From the NCBI RefSeq assembly GCF_900104035.1, contig NZ_FNIT01000008.1, positions 62,001 to 126,000 of the forward strand: DNA of 64,000 nucleotides, written 5' to 3'. Position 1 is the stretch's first letter. The number at the start of each line of letters is the position of its first letter. Below the pieces are notes generated by a model. The model made no database searches. It saw only the letters and a program-made list of their open reading frames with translations, and was not told the origin of the DNA. The position numbers and the translations under genes were made by a program. This document shows positions 18,854 to 28,499 of the stretch, in pieces. The stretch comes from Aureimonas jatrophae (lineage in GTDB: Bacteria > Pseudomonadota > Alphaproteobacteria > Rhizobiales > Rhizobiaceae).

Positions 18854-19510
18854 TCACCCCCCGCGCGTCGTTTCAAAGGCCGGCGCGTCCTGGAGCTGCT
18901 GGCGCGTCGCGTCCACCTGGATGTGGTCGATGTTGCCGCCGCCCCAGTTCCATCCCGTGTTCATGGTGCCGGTGCGGACACCGGCCAATCCGCTGGATGC
19001 CGCCGCGCGGCTGCCCGAGGCGGCCGCGTTCCCGGTGGCCGGAGCGTCGCTCGATGCGGTGCCGGTTCCGGTCGCGGCCGTGCCGGGCGCCTGGGCGGTG
19101 GGCGATCCGACACGGGGTCCGGTGCCGCGTGCGGAGGCGACATCCTGCGAGAGAACGAATTCCAAACGGTCGTTGCCGATCGCGACGTCCTTTTCGCCCA
19201 GGCCCAGGAAGCCGCCGATGCCGACCACCACCGCGATGACCCGCCCCTCACGGTCGAGCAGCAGATCCGTCACCTCGCCGATCCTCTCGCTGTCCGCACC
19301 GAAGACCTGCGCCCCCATCAGGCCGGAACCGAGCAGCTGGTCGCCTTCGCGGTAGGTGATGAAGCCGCCCTGGTTCTGTTCGGCCGCACCCTGCGGCGTC
19401 GCGGCGGTATCGGGCGCCGACGTGGCAGGGGGCGCCGAAACGCCCTGCGCGAAGGCAGGGCCTGCGCCGGCCAAAAGAGCCAGAAGGAGCGGGGTCGTCA
19501 GGATGCGCAT
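18854..19510 (-). CDS. Secreted PRC-barrel domain protein
   Basis: A 218-residue protein with a Sec signal peptide (about 1-22, AGAGPAFAQG). A low-complexity Ala/Thr/Pro stretch follows, then one PRC-barrel domain (about 58-120) recognisable by LLGSGLMGAQVFGADSERIG and VIAVVVGIGGFLGLGEKDVA. The C-terminal 90 residues are Ala/Gly/Ser/Thr-rich. Such proteins are common in the periplasm of Rhizobiales, but their function is not established. It is translationally coupled to the MgtC-like gene downstream, hinting at a shared envelope or ion-stress role. Confidence 0.8.
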   Translation of the reverse strand: MRILTTPLLLALLAGAGPAFAQGVSAPPATSAPDTAATPQGAAEQNQGGFITYREGDQLLGSGLMGAQVFGADSERIGEVTDLLLDREGRVIAVVVGIGGFLGLGEKDVAIGNDRLEFVLSQDVASARGTGPRVGSPTAQAPGTAATGTGTASSDAPATGNAAASGSRAAASSGLAGVRTGTMNTGWNWGGGNIDHIQVDATRQQLQDAPAFETTRGG

Positions 19511-19666
19511 GGGCCGGCCTCTCGCCTTGTTTTCGATCCGGCGGAGCGTCCTGTGTTCCGCACGCTGCCGATCAGAGGCGAATCGATGCCGTCCGGCGCC
19601 GTTCCGCCGGGATTGCTTGGCTGCCCAAAGGTCGGCAACGGGCGGCCGGTGGGAGGGGACGGGCCG

Positions 19667-21073
19667 TCAGCACTCCGGCAAGTTGACGGCCAGGCCCCCG
19701 AGACTCGTTTCCTTGTAGCGGTTGTCCATGTCCCGGCCCGTCTGCCGCATGGTCTCGATGCAGACGTCGAGCGGGACGACATGCAGTCCTTCGCCCTTCA
19801 TCGCCAGCGAGGCCGCCGTCACGGCCTTCACGGCGCCGAAGGCGTTGCGCTCGATGCAGGGGATCTGGACGAGCCCGCCGACCGGGTCGCAGGTCATTCC
19901 GAGATGATGCTCCAGCGCGATCTCGGCGGCGTTCTCGACCTGCTCCGGCGTGCCGCCCATGACGGCGGCCAGGCCCGCGGCCGCCATGGCCGAGGCCGAG
20001 CCGACCTCGCCCTGGCAGCCGACCTCCGCACCCGAGATCGAGGCGTTGCGCTTGATGATGCCGCCGATCGCCGCCGAGGTGAGGAGGAAGAGATGGGTTT
20101 CCCGCCGGCCGGCCTCCGGATGGAAGCGCCGCATGTAGGCCAGGACTGCGGGCACCACGCCGGCCGCGCCGTTGGTCGGCGCGGTCACCACGCGGCCGCC
20201 GCAGGCATTCTCCTCGTTGACGGCGATCGCGAACGCGCTCAGCCAGTCGTTCGCCAGAAGCGGCTGGAAGACGTTGCGCGCCGCGTCCCGCTCGAGACGT
20301 TCGTGGATGCCCTTGGCACGGCGACGGACGCCGAGACCGCCGGGAAGCACCCCGTCCTGCCGAAGCCCGCGCTGGACGCAGGCCTCCATCGCCTGCGCGA
20401 TGGCGTCGAGCCGCTGGTCGAGCTCGCGCTCCGGAATGGCGACGATCTCGTTCGCGCGCTGCATTCCCGCGATCGAGAGACCGCTCGTCCGGGCCATCAG
20501 AAGCGCTTCGGCGGCGGTGCGAAAGGGATGGGGCACCGATCCTGCGTCCGAGGCGTCCAGCACCGCGCCGGTGCCGGCCCGCTGCTGTTCCTCTTCGCTT
20601 ACCACAAAGCCGCCGCCGATCGAGTAGTAGACGCGGCGAAGCAGCATGGCACCCTGCCGGTCCAGCGCCTCGAAGGTCATTCCGTTGGCATGGCCCGGCA
20701 GGGGACGGCCGCGATCCAGAACGAGGTCGCGATCGGGCCGGAAGGTATAGGGCGGATGGCCGTCGGGCCGCACCTCGCCGCTCTCCCGGACGGCGGCCAC
20801 GATCGCGTCGATCCGGTCGGGGTCGACCGCCGCAGGCGTGAAGCCCGACAAGCCTAGGATCACCGCCCGGTCGCTCGCATGGCCGACGCCGGTAAAGGCG
20901 AGCGAGCCGTGCAGCGTCACGCGCAGCGCTCCCGCACTGGCTCCGCGCGGTCTCGGCCAATCCCCATCCCGGACTTCGGCCAGGAAGCGCGCGGCCGCCG
21001 TCATCGGTCCCATCGTGTGCGAGGAGGACGGGCCGATGCCGATCTTGTAGAGATCGAAGACGCTCAAAAACAT
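19667..21073 (-). CDS. sdaA: L-serine ammonia-lyase (iron-sulfur)
   Basis: This enzyme deaminates L-serine to pyruvate and ammonia using a [4Fe-4S] cluster. The 468-residue single-chain form has the N-terminal beta domain opening [19 protein letters not shown]. The alpha domain contains [23 protein letters not shown] and [33 protein letters not shown] supplies further cluster cysteines. Length and motifs match bacterial SdaA/TdcG. It is on the same strand as the lysine-dehydrogenase-like gene, 121 bases downstream of it, so co-transcription is possible but not certain. Confidence 0.95.
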   Translation of the reverse strand: MFLSVFDLYKIGIGPSSSHTMGPMTAAARFLAEVRDGDWPRPRGASAGALRVTLHGSLAFTGVGHASDRAVILGLSGFTPAAVDPDRIDAIVAAVRESGEVRPDGHPPYTFRPDRDLVLDRGRPLPGHANGMTFEALDRQGAMLLRRVYYSIGGGFVVSEEEQQRAGTGAVLDASDAGSVPHPFRTAAEALLMARTSGLSIAGMQRANEIVAIPERELDQRLDAIAQAMEACVQRGLRQDGVLPGGLGVRRRAKGIHERLERDAARNVFQPLLANDWLSAFAIAVNEENACGGRVVTAPTNGAAGVVPAVLAYMRRFHPEAGRRETHLFLLTSAAIGGIIKRNASISGAEVGCQGEVGSASAMAAAGLAAVMGGTPEQVENAAEIALEHHLGMTCDPVGGLVQIPCIERNAFGAVKAVTAASLAMKGEGLHVVPLDVCIETMRQTGRDMDNRYKETSLGGLAVNLPEC

Positions 21074-21194
21074 GCTGCCAGCCTTGCTTGGCCGTCGCCG
21101 GGACAGGCGGCGCGGACGGTGCGAGCTAGCCTCCTCAGGCGCCCCGTGGCAATGGCGCCCGAAACGCTGCGTGCGGACGCCTCGCCGCGTCCCC

Positions 21195-22298
21195 TCAGCT
21201 GGCCTTCAGCATGCGCGCCGCGTCCGGATCGTAGGCGCGCCCGAAGCGGTTGGCGAGGACGTCGGCGAGATCGATCTCCTCCTGCCGTACGAAGCCGCGC
21301 GCCTGAAGCCGACCGTCGGCCAGGAGGTCCAGCACCGTCGTGATGCCGGCGGCCGTCGTGATCTGGATCGCGCTCATGCGGCGACCCCCCACCGCGCCGG
21401 CATAGACCTTGTTGGCGTAGGTTTCCTGCTCGTAGCGTCCGTCGCGCCAGCCGCAGACCGTGACGAAGATCACCACCACGTCCTGCATGGTGGCGGGCAG
21501 GGCATGCTCGAACAGGTCCTTCAGGACCTCGCGTCGGTTGCGCAGGTTGAAGTCGTTGACCAGCGCCTTGATGATCGCCTGGTGGCCGGGATAGCGGATC
21601 GTGCGGTAGTTCATGGTGCGCACGCGGCCCTCGAGCGAGCGGGCGAGGGTTCCCAGTCCGCCCGAGGTGTTGAACGCCTCGTAGGTGACGCCGTCGAGCG
21701 AGAACTCCTCGCGCTCCTCCAGGGCCGGTACGGTGGTCAGCCGGCCTTCGACCACCGCCTCGCAGGGCTCGATATACTCGTTGATCAGCCCGTCCGTGCT
21801 CCAGGTGAGATTGTAGTTCAGCGCGTTCGACGGGTACTGGGGCAGGGCGCCGACGCGCATCCTCACGCTGTCGAGCGTGTCGAAGCGACGGGCCAGGTCG
21901 TGGGCGACGATCGAGATGAAGCCCGGCGCAAGGCCACATTGCGGGATGAAGGCGCTGGAGGCGCCCTCGGCCAGCGCTTCCACCTTGCGCGTCGTGGCGA
22001 CGTCCTCGGTGAGATCGAGGTAATGCACGCCCGCCTCGCGCGCCGCCGCGGCGATCCGGCCGGTCAGGTGAAAGGGCGCGGCGGAGAGCACGGCGAACCG
22101 TCCGGCCAGGGCCGTCACCAGCGCCGCGTGGTCGCCGATGTCGAGCGCGGTGGTCCGGATCGCGGGATGGGTCTCGATCTTGCGCAGCTGTGCCGGGTCC
22201 CGGTCGGCGACGGTGACGCGGTAGGCACCGCTGTCGGCCAGCATCAACGCGATCGCGCCGCCGATCTTGCCGGCACCGACAACCAGAACGTCCTTCAT
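21195..22298 (-). CDS. Saccharopine dehydrogenase-family enzyme, probable L-lysine 6-dehydrogenase
   Basis: A 367-residue NAD(P)-dependent amino-acid dehydrogenase. The N-terminal Rossmann motif is VLVVGAGKIGGAIA (about 4-17). SAAPFHLTGRIAAAAREAGV and YLDLTEDV follow. The middle domain has IPQCGLAPGFISIVAHDLA and YPSNALNYNLTWSTDGLINE, which from memory closely resemble the Agrobacterium L-lysine 6-dehydrogenase. That enzyme converts lysine to allysine/piperideine-6-carboxylate. The ATG at 22298 is where homology begins. The gene is divergent from an Lrp/AsnC regulator, the usual sensor for amino-acid catabolism. Substrate assignment rests on remembered homologues. Confidence 0.75.
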   Translation of the reverse strand: MKDVLVVGAGKIGGAIALMLADSGAYRVTVADRDPAQLRKIETHPAIRTTALDIGDHAALVTALAGRFAVLSAAPFHLTGRIAAAAREAGVHYLDLTEDVATTRKVEALAEGASSAFIPQCGLAPGFISIVAHDLARRFDTLDSVRMRVGALPQYPSNALNYNLTWSTDGLINEYIEPCEAVVEGRLTTVPALEEREEFSLDGVTYEAFNTSGGLGTLARSLEGRVRTMNYRTIRYPGHQAIIKALVNDFNLRNRREVLKDLFEHALPATMQDVVVIFVTVCGWRDGRYEQETYANKVYAGAVGGRRMSAIQITTAAGITTVLDLLADGRLQARGFVRQEEIDLADVLANRFGRAYDPDAARMLKAS

Positions 22299-22364
22299 GT
22301 CGCGCTCCCGTTCGCTTCCGTATAAGGGCAGCATAAGGGCGCGTCGGGCGGATCACAGCGTCGA

Positions 22365-22403
22365 TCCGACCGTTTTGTCGCGGCAATTTGGTCGGAACGA
22401 CAA
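22365..22403. promoter_or_regulatory. Nested inverted repeats in lysDH-lrp intergenic region
   Basis: TCCGACC (22365-22371) pairs with GGTCGGA (22390-22396). Interlocked with it, TTGTCG (22375-22380) pairs with CGACAA (22398-22403). The cluster lies 27-65 bases upstream of the lrp start and is the likely binding site of the Lrp-type regulator acting on both divergent genes. Confidence 0.5.
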
Positions 22404-22429
22404 CATTCCTTGGCAAGGAGACGAAGGAC

Positions 22430-22861
22430 ATGGAGGTAACCGCCAAAGATCGGGAGCTTCTGGCGCTTCTGGCCGAGAATGCGCGCATGCCGGTCGCCAC
22501 GCTCGCCCGGCGCCTCGCGATCTCGCGCACCACTGCACAAGCGCGTCTCGAGCGGCTGGAACGCCTCGGTGTCATCGCGGGCTATGGCGTCCGGCTGTCC
22601 GAGACCTACGCATCCGGGTTGGTGCGCGCCCATGTTCTCATCACGATCGCGCCCAAGTCCCTGGGCGAGGTCGTGGCCGCGATTGCACGCGTCGAAGCCG
22701 TCACAGAGCTTCATTCCGTGAGTGGGGCGTTCGATCTGATCGCGATCGTCGCGGCACCCTCGATCGCGGAACTCGACGAGCGCATCGATGGGATCGGGCA
22801 GATCGACGGGGTCGAGCGCACTCAGTCCTCGATCATCCTTTCGACGCGGCTGCGTCGTTAG
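22430..22861 (+). CDS. Lrp/AsnC family transcriptional regulator
   Basis: A 143-residue regulator with an N-terminal AsnC helix-turn-helix (about 5-60, including ENARMPVATLARRLAISRTT) and a RAM ligand-binding domain (about 68-140, SVSGAFDLIAIVAA). The ATG at 22430 is chosen for the match to the family N-terminus and the upstream purine tracts AAGGAG and GAAGGA. Its position, divergent from the lysine-dehydrogenase-like gene, suggests it senses lysine or a related amino acid and controls that gene. Confidence 0.88.
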   Translation: MEVTAKDRELLALLAENARMPVATLARRLAISRTTAQARLERLERLGVIAGYGVRLSETYASGLVRAHVLITIAPKSLGEVVAAIARVEAVTELHSVSGAFDLIAIVAAPSIAELDERIDGIGQIDGVERTQSSIILSTRLRR

Positions 22862-22888
22862 ACCGACGCCGGAGTGCCGATGCGGCCC

Positions 22889-24571
22889 TCAGCAGAGCCA
22901 CGGCGGCAGGCGAACGGGCGCGCGGCCGCTCACCATCGCCTCGACGCAGTCGTCGAGCGTGCCGAGGCGCACCGCGCACCCCGACAGGCCCGGCCCGTAA
23001 TGGGCGTACTTGCCGGAATTCGTCAGCACGACGCGCGCGCCCGGCGGAAACACGGGCTGCGAGATCGAGCACCAGCAAAGGTCGCCGATCATGCGGACGC
23101 CCGAACGCGACAGCTGGTCGAGAAGCCCTTCGCGCCCGGCTTCGTCCAGGACCTGACGCCCGGTGGTGACGATAGCGTGGACGCCGGGAGCGAGCGGCCG
23201 GCCTGCCAGCTTCCTGGCCAGGGTGCGGCACTCGTCCAGCGAGGCGTGCGGGCTGCCGATGGCGACGAGGTCCACCGCCTCCGGGCCGCGGTTGAGGCGG
23301 TGCCAGCCGGCGCGAAGGTCATCCAAACCGACCACGACGCTGTCGGCCGCCGGATCGACCCGGCCCGCTTCCGGCGTCACGCCCTCGACGTGCAGCATGG
23401 GCGCCGCCGATGTCGTGCCGAACGCGGCGCAGAGCGCCTTGAGGTCGTCGCGCCCGGGCTCTGCCGCCGATAAGCCGCGCAGCAGCGGGATGCGGTCGGG
23501 CGAGGCGAGGCCGGCGAGATAGCCTGCGAGTGGCCAGAACGCGTCGCCCGCGTCCTGCGGGCAGTGGAACGCGACGATGCGCCGTGCCGTTCGCTCGCTG
23601 TCGAGATAGGGCCCCGACAGGGGCGCGCGGCCGGTCAGCGCGATGCAGAGGTCCAGAAAGTCGGGATGCTTGGCGGTGCGTGCGCCGAGAACGCTGTTGG
23701 CGAAGATCACGGCGTTGGACTCCGACCAGCCGATCGGCTCGTCCCGCCCCGGTGCGTCGTCGAGAAGGTAGGGCGCGCAGGTGAAGGTCGGCCGGCAGCC
23801 CATCGCCACGTAGCTGTCGGCCAGACGCGCGGCCGGTGCGCCGAAGTCGTCCGGCACCCCTTGCGCGCACCAGTTCGCGTGATCCACCGAGATGGCGTTG
23901 GTGGTGGTGGGAATGCGCACGCACGCACCCAGCCGCTCCATCGCTTCCGCGAAGACGAGGTTGGCGGGGCTGGCGTAGATGCAGCCGTCGATATGGGCCC
24001 GCGTCACGTCGGTGAGACGCGTTGCGCCCTGCTGGCGCGCGATCGCACACAGGATGCGCATGGCGAGCGCGGCGGCCGGTCCCTCCGCGCCACCCAAAAG
24101 CCGGTGGTCCTCCGGCGTCAGGTCGAGGGCGGCCTCGGGCAGGGGGCGGACGGGGATCGATCCCGCCTCCGTCACGATCAAGTCACCGTCGATGTGGGCG
24201 TCGCGGGATTTCGACAGCATGCGAAAGGCGTCGGCGTCGAGGCGCAGGACCGGCACGGGCTGGTCGAACATCTCGCCGGCCACCACGGCGCCGAGCGTCG
24301 CGACGTCCTCCGGCTCGCGAAACAGGAGCGCCGCCGGTGCGAGACCGGCGAGCGCGAATTCCAGAAGCACGCCCGAGCCGCTGCAGGAGCCGCGCGTCGA
24401 GGAGACCACGACCACGCGGCCGGCGAGCGAGGCGCCGTGCTGGGGGTGGTACACGTCGATGATTTGGCCGCTCAAAGGATCGACGCCGCCCCAAAAGCTC
24501 AAGGGCTCGCTGAGGTGCAGGACCGGCCCTGCGGCGCTGCCCGCCAAGATGGAGTGGGCTGCGCCCGGCAC
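22889..24571 (-). CDS. Aconitase X (fused), probable cis-3-hydroxy-L-proline dehydratase
   Basis: A 560-residue protein that fuses the small swivelling AcnX subunit (about 1-135, with the [15 protein letters not shown] loop) to the large catalytic subunit (about 145-555, with [20 protein letters not shown] and [13 protein letters not shown]). Characterised fused AcnX proteins of alphaproteobacteria dehydrate cis-3-hydroxy-L-proline to pyrroline-2-carboxylate. The divergent reductase 27074-28114 is the expected next enzyme. The GTG at 24571 is taken as start because homology begins there and it lies 4 bases after the epimerase stop; the open frame continues upstream into the epimerase gene. 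Conserved cysteines suit the Fe-S cluster of this family. Confidence 0.85.
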   Translation of the reverse strand: MPGAAHSILAGSAAGPVLHLSEPLSFWGGVDPLSGQIIDVYHPQHGASLAGRVVVVSSTRGSCSGSGVLLEFALAGLAPAALLFREPEDVATLGAVVAGEMFDQPVPVLRLDADAFRMLSKSRDAHIDGDLIVTEAGSIPVRPLPEAALDLTPEDHRLLGGAEGPAAALAMRILCAIARQQGATRLTDVTRAHIDGCIYASPANLVFAEAMERLGACVRIPTTTNAISVDHANWCAQGVPDDFGAPAARLADSYVAMGCRPTFTCAPYLLDDAPGRDEPIGWSESNAVIFANSVLGARTAKHPDFLDLCIALTGRAPLSGPYLDSERTARRIVAFHCPQDAGDAFWPLAGYLAGLASPDRIPLLRGLSAAEPGRDDLKALCAAFGTTSAAPMLHVEGVTPEAGRVDPAADSVVVGLDDLRAGWHRLNRGPEAVDLVAIGSPHASLDECRTLARKLAGRPLAPGVHAIVTTGRQVLDEAGREGLLDQLSRSGVRMIGDLCWCSISQPVFPPGARVVLTNSGKYAHYGPGLSGCAVRLGTLDDCVEAMVSGRAPVRLPPWLC

Positions 24572-24575
24572 GGCC

Positions 24576-25577
24576 TCAGCGGACCACGAAGCCGTGCGCG
24601 AAGGGGTCGCGGTCGTCGATGAAGAGGGTGTTGATGCCGGTCTGCCGGGCCCAGCCCGCGATCGAGGGCACGATGGCCGGCTTGTTGCCGACGCGCGCCT
24701 CTCGCTCGACACGGCCGCGGAATAGCGAGCCGATGATGCTCTCGTGCACGAAGTCGTCGCCGACCGCGAGCTTCCCCTTGGCGGCGAGCTGCGCCATGCG
24801 CGCCGAGGTGCCGGTGCCGCAAGGCGAGCGGTCGATCGCCTTTTCGCCGTAGAACACGGCGTTGCGGGCGTGCGCCTCCGGGTTGCGGGGCGCGCCGGTC
24901 CACAGGATGTGGCTGAGGCCCCGGATCTCGGGATGCTCGGGATGGACGAACTCGTACTTTTCGTTGAGCGCGGCGCGCAGCTTGGGCGACCAGCCGACGA
25001 GCTCGCCCGCCGTGTGGTCGGCGATGTCGCGGAAGTTTTGCTGCGGCTCGACGATGGCGTAGAAGTTGCCGCCATAGGCGACGTCCACCACGATCTCGCC
25101 GAGGCCCTCGACCTCGGCGCTCAGGCCCTCCGAGTGGAGGAAGCCCGGGACGTTGGTCAGGCGCACCTCCTCCACGAAGCGGCCCTCCTGGCGGAACGTG
25201 ACGTCGACCCGGCCGGCGGGCGTGTCGAGCGCGAGGCGGCCGGGCTCGCGCGGATGCACGAGGCCGTTCTCCACCGCCATGGTGACGGTGCCGATCGTGC
25301 CGTGACCGCACATGGGCAGGCAGCCGCTCGTCTCGATAAACAGGACGCCGACGTCGCAGTCCGGCCGCGTCGGCGGGTAGAGGATCGAGCCCGACATCAT
25401 GTCGTGGCCGCGCGGCTCGAACATGAGGCCGGTGCGGATCCAGTCGAACTCGGCGAGGAAATGAGCGCGCCGCTCCAGCATGGTCGAGCCCTGCAGAAGC
25501 GGGCCGCCGCCCGAGACGAGGCGCACGGGGTTTCCGCAGGTATGGCCGTCGAGGCAGGAGAAGGTGTGGTTGGCCAT
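24576..25577 (-). CDS. 4-hydroxyproline 2-epimerase (proline racemase family)
   Basis: A 333-residue cofactor-independent epimerase that interconverts trans-4-hydroxy-L-proline and cis-4-hydroxy-D-proline. Both catalytic thiols are present: Cys90 in PMCGHGTIG and Cys253 in SPCGTGTSA. This pair marks epimerases; a Thr in place of one Cys would indicate trans-3-hydroxyproline dehydratase. [12 protein letters not shown] near the N-terminus and the GGNFYAIV segment are family hallmarks. The ATG at 25577 lies 7 bases after the stop of the FAD dehydrogenase, and aconitase X follows after 4 bases, so the three form one operon. Confidence 0.92.
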   Translation of the reverse strand: MANHTFSCLDGHTCGNPVRLVSGGGPLLQGSTMLERRAHFLAEFDWIRTGLMFEPRGHDMMSGSILYPPTRPDCDVGVLFIETSGCLPMCGHGTIGTVTMAVENGLVHPREPGRLALDTPAGRVDVTFRQEGRFVEEVRLTNVPGFLHSEGLSAEVEGLGEIVVDVAYGGNFYAIVEPQQNFRDIADHTAGELVGWSPKLRAALNEKYEFVHPEHPEIRGLSHILWTGAPRNPEAHARNAVFYGEKAIDRSPCGTGTSARMAQLAAKGKLAVGDDFVHESIIGSLFRGRVEREARVGNKPAIVPSIAGWARQTGINTLFIDDRDPFAHGFVVR

Positions 25578-25584
25578 GGGCGTC

Positions 25585-26859
25585 TCAGAAGCGTTGGGGC
25601 GAGAAGGGGGAAAGGTCGATCGCGGGCGGGCGCTCGGCGGCAAGGTCCGCGACCAGCCGGCCCGTCGCCGCCGATTGCGTCAGGCCAAGGTGGCCATGGC
25701 CGAAGGCGTAGACGATCCGGCGGCTGGCGCGCGAGCGCCCGATCACGGCCAGCGTGTCGGGCATGGACGGGCGATGGCCCATCCAGGCGCGTCCGCCCTC
25801 GGCCCGCAGGCCCGGCATGAAGGCCTGCGCCTTGCGAAGCATCGCGTCGGATCGCCGGAAGTTCGGCGGCAGGTCGAGTCCCCCGATCTCCACCGCGCCG
25901 CCGATGCGCACGCCGTCCGCGATCGGGGTCGCGACGAAGCCGTGGCCGTTGAAGTACAACTGTCGGCGCAGGGGAAAGGCGCCGGGCGGCAGCGTCACGT
26001 TGTAGCCGCGCTCCGACTCCAGCGGCACGCGGTCTCCGAGCGTCTGCGCCAGCTGCTTCGACCAGGCGCCGGCTGCCAGCACCACGAACGGCGCGACGAT
26101 CGAGGGAGCCCCATCGCCCAGCACGATCTCGGCCCCTGCCGAAACCGGCCGGATCGCCTCGACGCGGGCGCGGCGGATCACGACGCCGCGCCCTTCGAGA
26201 TGCCGGGCCAGCGCCTGCGTGAACTCGCGCGGCTCGCGCACCTGGCGTCCTGCCGCCGAATAAACCGCCGCCGCGTGAAAGCGCTCGGCCAGGCCCGGCT
26301 GGACGGCCTCGATCGCATCCCGCCCGCGCAGGACCTCGAAGCCGATTCCGGCGCGACGCTTCCGCGCCCAGTCGGCGTCGGCGCGCCGAAACGCGTCCTC
26401 GCCGTCGTAGAGGTCGAGCGTCCCGGCCTCGCTCACGTGATTGCCGAGGCCGGCTCGGACAATGGCCGCGTCCATCGCCGGCTCCGCCAGCCGGTTAAGG
26501 GTCGCCTGGGCCGACAGGATGCGGTTGAAGGCATCCGGTCCGCTGGCGCGGATGAAGCGGAGAAGCCACGGAGCGGCGCGCAGCGCGTAGGAGGGGCGCA
26601 CGCTCAACGGGCCGAGCGGATCCAGAAGCCAGCGCGGTACCTGGCCGAGAAGCCCCGGCGAGGCCAGCGGCAGGATCTCGGGAAAGGCCAGTATGCCGGC
26701 ATTGCCTGCGCTCGTGCCCGAGCCCGGTCCCTCGCGGTCGAGGACGAGGACGCCTCGACCGTCCTCGGCCAGCGCGAGCGCCGTCATCAGTCCCACGATG
26801 CCGGCGCCGACGACGACCGCATCGTGCGCGGACCGGGACGGGTCGCGATGGGCGCTCAA
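25585..26859 (-). CDS. FAD-dependent D-hydroxyproline / D-amino acid dehydrogenase
   Basis: A 424-residue DadA-like flavoprotein. The FAD fold is VVVGAGIVGLMTALALAE near residues 14-31. EVEIGG- and SMPDTLAVIG-type C-terminal segments and the VYAFGHGHLGLTQSAATG FAD-closing motif match D-amino acid dehydrogenases of hydroxyproline clusters. It would oxidise the cis-4-hydroxy-D-proline made by the epimerase encoded next. No in-frame ATG exists at the expected start. The TTG at 26859 overlaps the stop of an 18-codon ORF (TTGA), and a GTG at 26877 is the alternative. Either the start is unconventional and coupled to that short ORF, or a one-base frameshift separates the gene from the ATG at 26912. 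Confidence 0.85.
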   Translation of the reverse strand: MSAHRDPSRSAHDAVVVGAGIVGLMTALALAEDGRGVLVLDREGPGSGTSAGNAGILAFPEILPLASPGLLGQVPRWLLDPLGPLSVRPSYALRAAPWLLRFIRASGPDAFNRILSAQATLNRLAEPAMDAAIVRAGLGNHVSEAGTLDLYDGEDAFRRADADWARKRRAGIGFEVLRGRDAIEAVQPGLAERFHAAAVYSAAGRQVREPREFTQALARHLEGRGVVIRRARVEAIRPVSAGAEIVLGDGAPSIVAPFVVLAAGAWSKQLAQTLGDRVPLESERGYNVTLPPGAFPLRRQLYFNGHGFVATPIADGVRIGGAVEIGGLDLPPNFRRSDAMLRKAQAFMPGLRAEGGRAWMGHRPSMPDTLAVIGRSRASRRIVYAFGHGHLGLTQSAATGRLVADLAAERPPAIDLSPFSPQRF

Positions 26860-26912
26860 CGAACGGTCGCCGGACACGACGTCGCCGTGCAGGCGCGAGA
26901 CGGGATCGTCAT
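26856..26912 (-). CDS. Possible 18-residue leader peptide overlapping the dehydrogenase start
   Basis: An ATG at 26912-26910, preceded by a GAAGGG ribosome-site-like sequence, opens a frame of 18 codons (MTIPSRACTATSCPATVR). Its TGA overlaps the TTG start of the FAD dehydrogenase. It could serve for translational coupling. Equally, it may be the true N-terminus of the dehydrogenase displaced by a frameshift. There is no sign of an attenuator stem-loop. Confidence 0.35.
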   Translation of the reverse strand: MTIPSRACTATSCPATVR

Positions 26913-27073
26913 GGTGGGATACCCTTCGGGCTCGGTCGGCAGGTTCGCGCGGCGGGGTCGCCGGTGCCGCCAGACAACCAAATATACAAAAAGTGTGCAA
27001 GAGCTGGGTACAGGGGGCCGTCGGCACGTGAGCCGTAGGAAGCCCGGCGGACGATGGGGTGAAGGAGGGTCGT

Positions 27074-28114
27074 ATGACAGAAGCGGAACCGGCGGCGACT
27101 GAGCGCCGCATCTCGATCGGCGATCTGGCGGAGCGCGTGGAGACGATCCTGCGTCGGCACGGACTGAACGCGGTGCAGGCGGGAGCATTGGCGCGCACGA
27201 TGGTGGCAGGCGAGCGCGATCACTGCAAGTCGCATGGCATCTACCGGATCGAGGGTGCGCTGCGCACGGTGGCCGCGGGAAAGGTGCGGCCCGATGCCGT
27301 TCCCGATCTGGCGGAAGACGGGGGGGCGATCGTCCGGGTGGATGCGCGCGGCGGCTTCGCCAACCCGGCCTTCGAGCTCGGTGCGCCCGCGCTGGCGCGG
27401 GCCGCGCGGCGATACGGACTGGCGGCGCTCGTGATCAACGACTGCACCCACTTTGCGGCGCTATGGCCGGAGGTCGAGGTGCTGGCCGGGGAGGGGCTGG
27501 CCGCCCTTGCGCTTTGCCCGAGCTACGCAACCGTCGCGCCCGCCGGCGGGACGCGTCCTCTTCTCGGCACCAATCCGCTCGCCTTCGGATGGCCACGTCG
27601 GGAGGGCCACCCGTACGTCTTCGATTTCGCGACATCGGTGGCGGCGCGCGGGGAGGTGGAGTTGCGCCGTCGCGCCGGGAAGGACCTGCCCGACGGCTGG
27701 GCGATCGACCGAAACGGCGAGCCGACGCGCGACCCGGAGGCCGCGTTGGCGGGGGCGATGCTGCCCTTCGGCGGCCACAAGGGCTCGGCGATCGCGACCA
27801 TGATCGAGCTTCTGGCCGGCGTCATGATCGGCGATCTGACCAGTCCCGAGGTTCTCGACAAGCTCGGCACCACCACGCTCGCCCCGATGCATGGCGAACT
27901 GATCCTCGCCTTCTCGCCGGAGCATTTCGCCAAGGGGCGCCCGGGCGATCCCTTGGCGCGGGCCGAGATGCTGTTCGAGGCGATCGTCGGCCAAGGCGCG
28001 CGGCTGCCCTCGCAGCGCCGCTTCGCCGCGCGTGCCGTGTCGGAGCGCGACGGCATCGCCCTGAGCGAGGCCGAGTTCACGCTTCTCGACCGGTTGGCGA
28101 GCCAGGCCATTTGA
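27074..28114 (+). CDS. Ldh-family oxidoreductase, probable delta1-pyrroline-2-carboxylate reductase
   Basis: A 346-residue NAD(P)H-dependent enzyme of the malate/L-lactate/sulfolactate (Ldh2) family, which also includes pyrroline-2-carboxylate and piperideine-2-carboxylate reductases. It has ERDHCKSHGIYRIEG with the active-site His (about 46-60), VINDCTHFAALWPEVE, LLGTNPLAFGWPR and GGHKGSAIATMIELL. The ATG at 27074 is preceded by AAGGAGG (27062-27068). It is divergent from the hydroxyproline operon, and its presumed substrate is the product of aconitase X, which it would reduce to L-proline. The intervening 161 bases contain an AT-rich patch (26975-27000) likely to hold the promoters. Confidence 0.82.
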   Translation: MTEAEPAATERRISIGDLAERVETILRRHGLNAVQAGALARTMVAGERDHCKSHGIYRIEGALRTVAAGKVRPDAVPDLAEDGGAIVRVDARGGFANPAFELGAPALARAARRYGLAALVINDCTHFAALWPEVEVLAGEGLAALALCPSYATVAPAGGTRPLLGTNPLAFGWPRREGHPYVFDFATSVAARGEVELRRRAGKDLPDGWAIDRNGEPTRDPEAALAGAMLPFGGHKGSAIATMIELLAGVMIGDLTSPEVLDKLGTTTLAPMHGELILAFSPEHFAKGRPGDPLARAEMLFEAIVGQGARLPSQRRFAARAVSERDGIALSEAEFTLLDRLASQAI

Positions 28115-28499
28115 TCGGGAAGGCGTTAGGCGGCGCCTCCTTAGGCGAGTCATCGAGCGCCCCGTCCGTTGCCAGCCGGAAAACGCAGGGCTCGAGGATG
28201 CGGAAGATCCTCGCGCCCCCCGTGCCGACGCGCGCGATTCGACCGGTTGCTACGGATCGTGCGGCGAATGGTAGACAGGGGCGTTCGCCCTGCCGTCGCG
28301 GTCGCGAATTTCGCTTGGCGGATCGTCTCCCAGGGCGCGACGTCCATCGTGGCGATCCGGCGGCCCGGCGGTTCCCCGGCCATCCTCCATGGCGATCCAG
28401 GCGATGCGACGCCATTCCCATCCCAGCCAAAACGGCTAGGTCTTTCGGCGACAGTTCAGTCCCGGTTCGGGACGATCGATACGGAAGGCAGCGATCACC
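28115..28499. other. Intergenic region before GH13 gene, with hairpin
   Basis: This 385-base gap has no credible gene. GTCCCG (28459-28464) and CGGGAC (28468-28473) form a perfect 6-base inverted repeat 27 bases before the GH13 start. It could be an operator or a leader hairpin. A GGAAGG-type ribosome site precedes the ATG at 28500. Confidence 0.5.
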
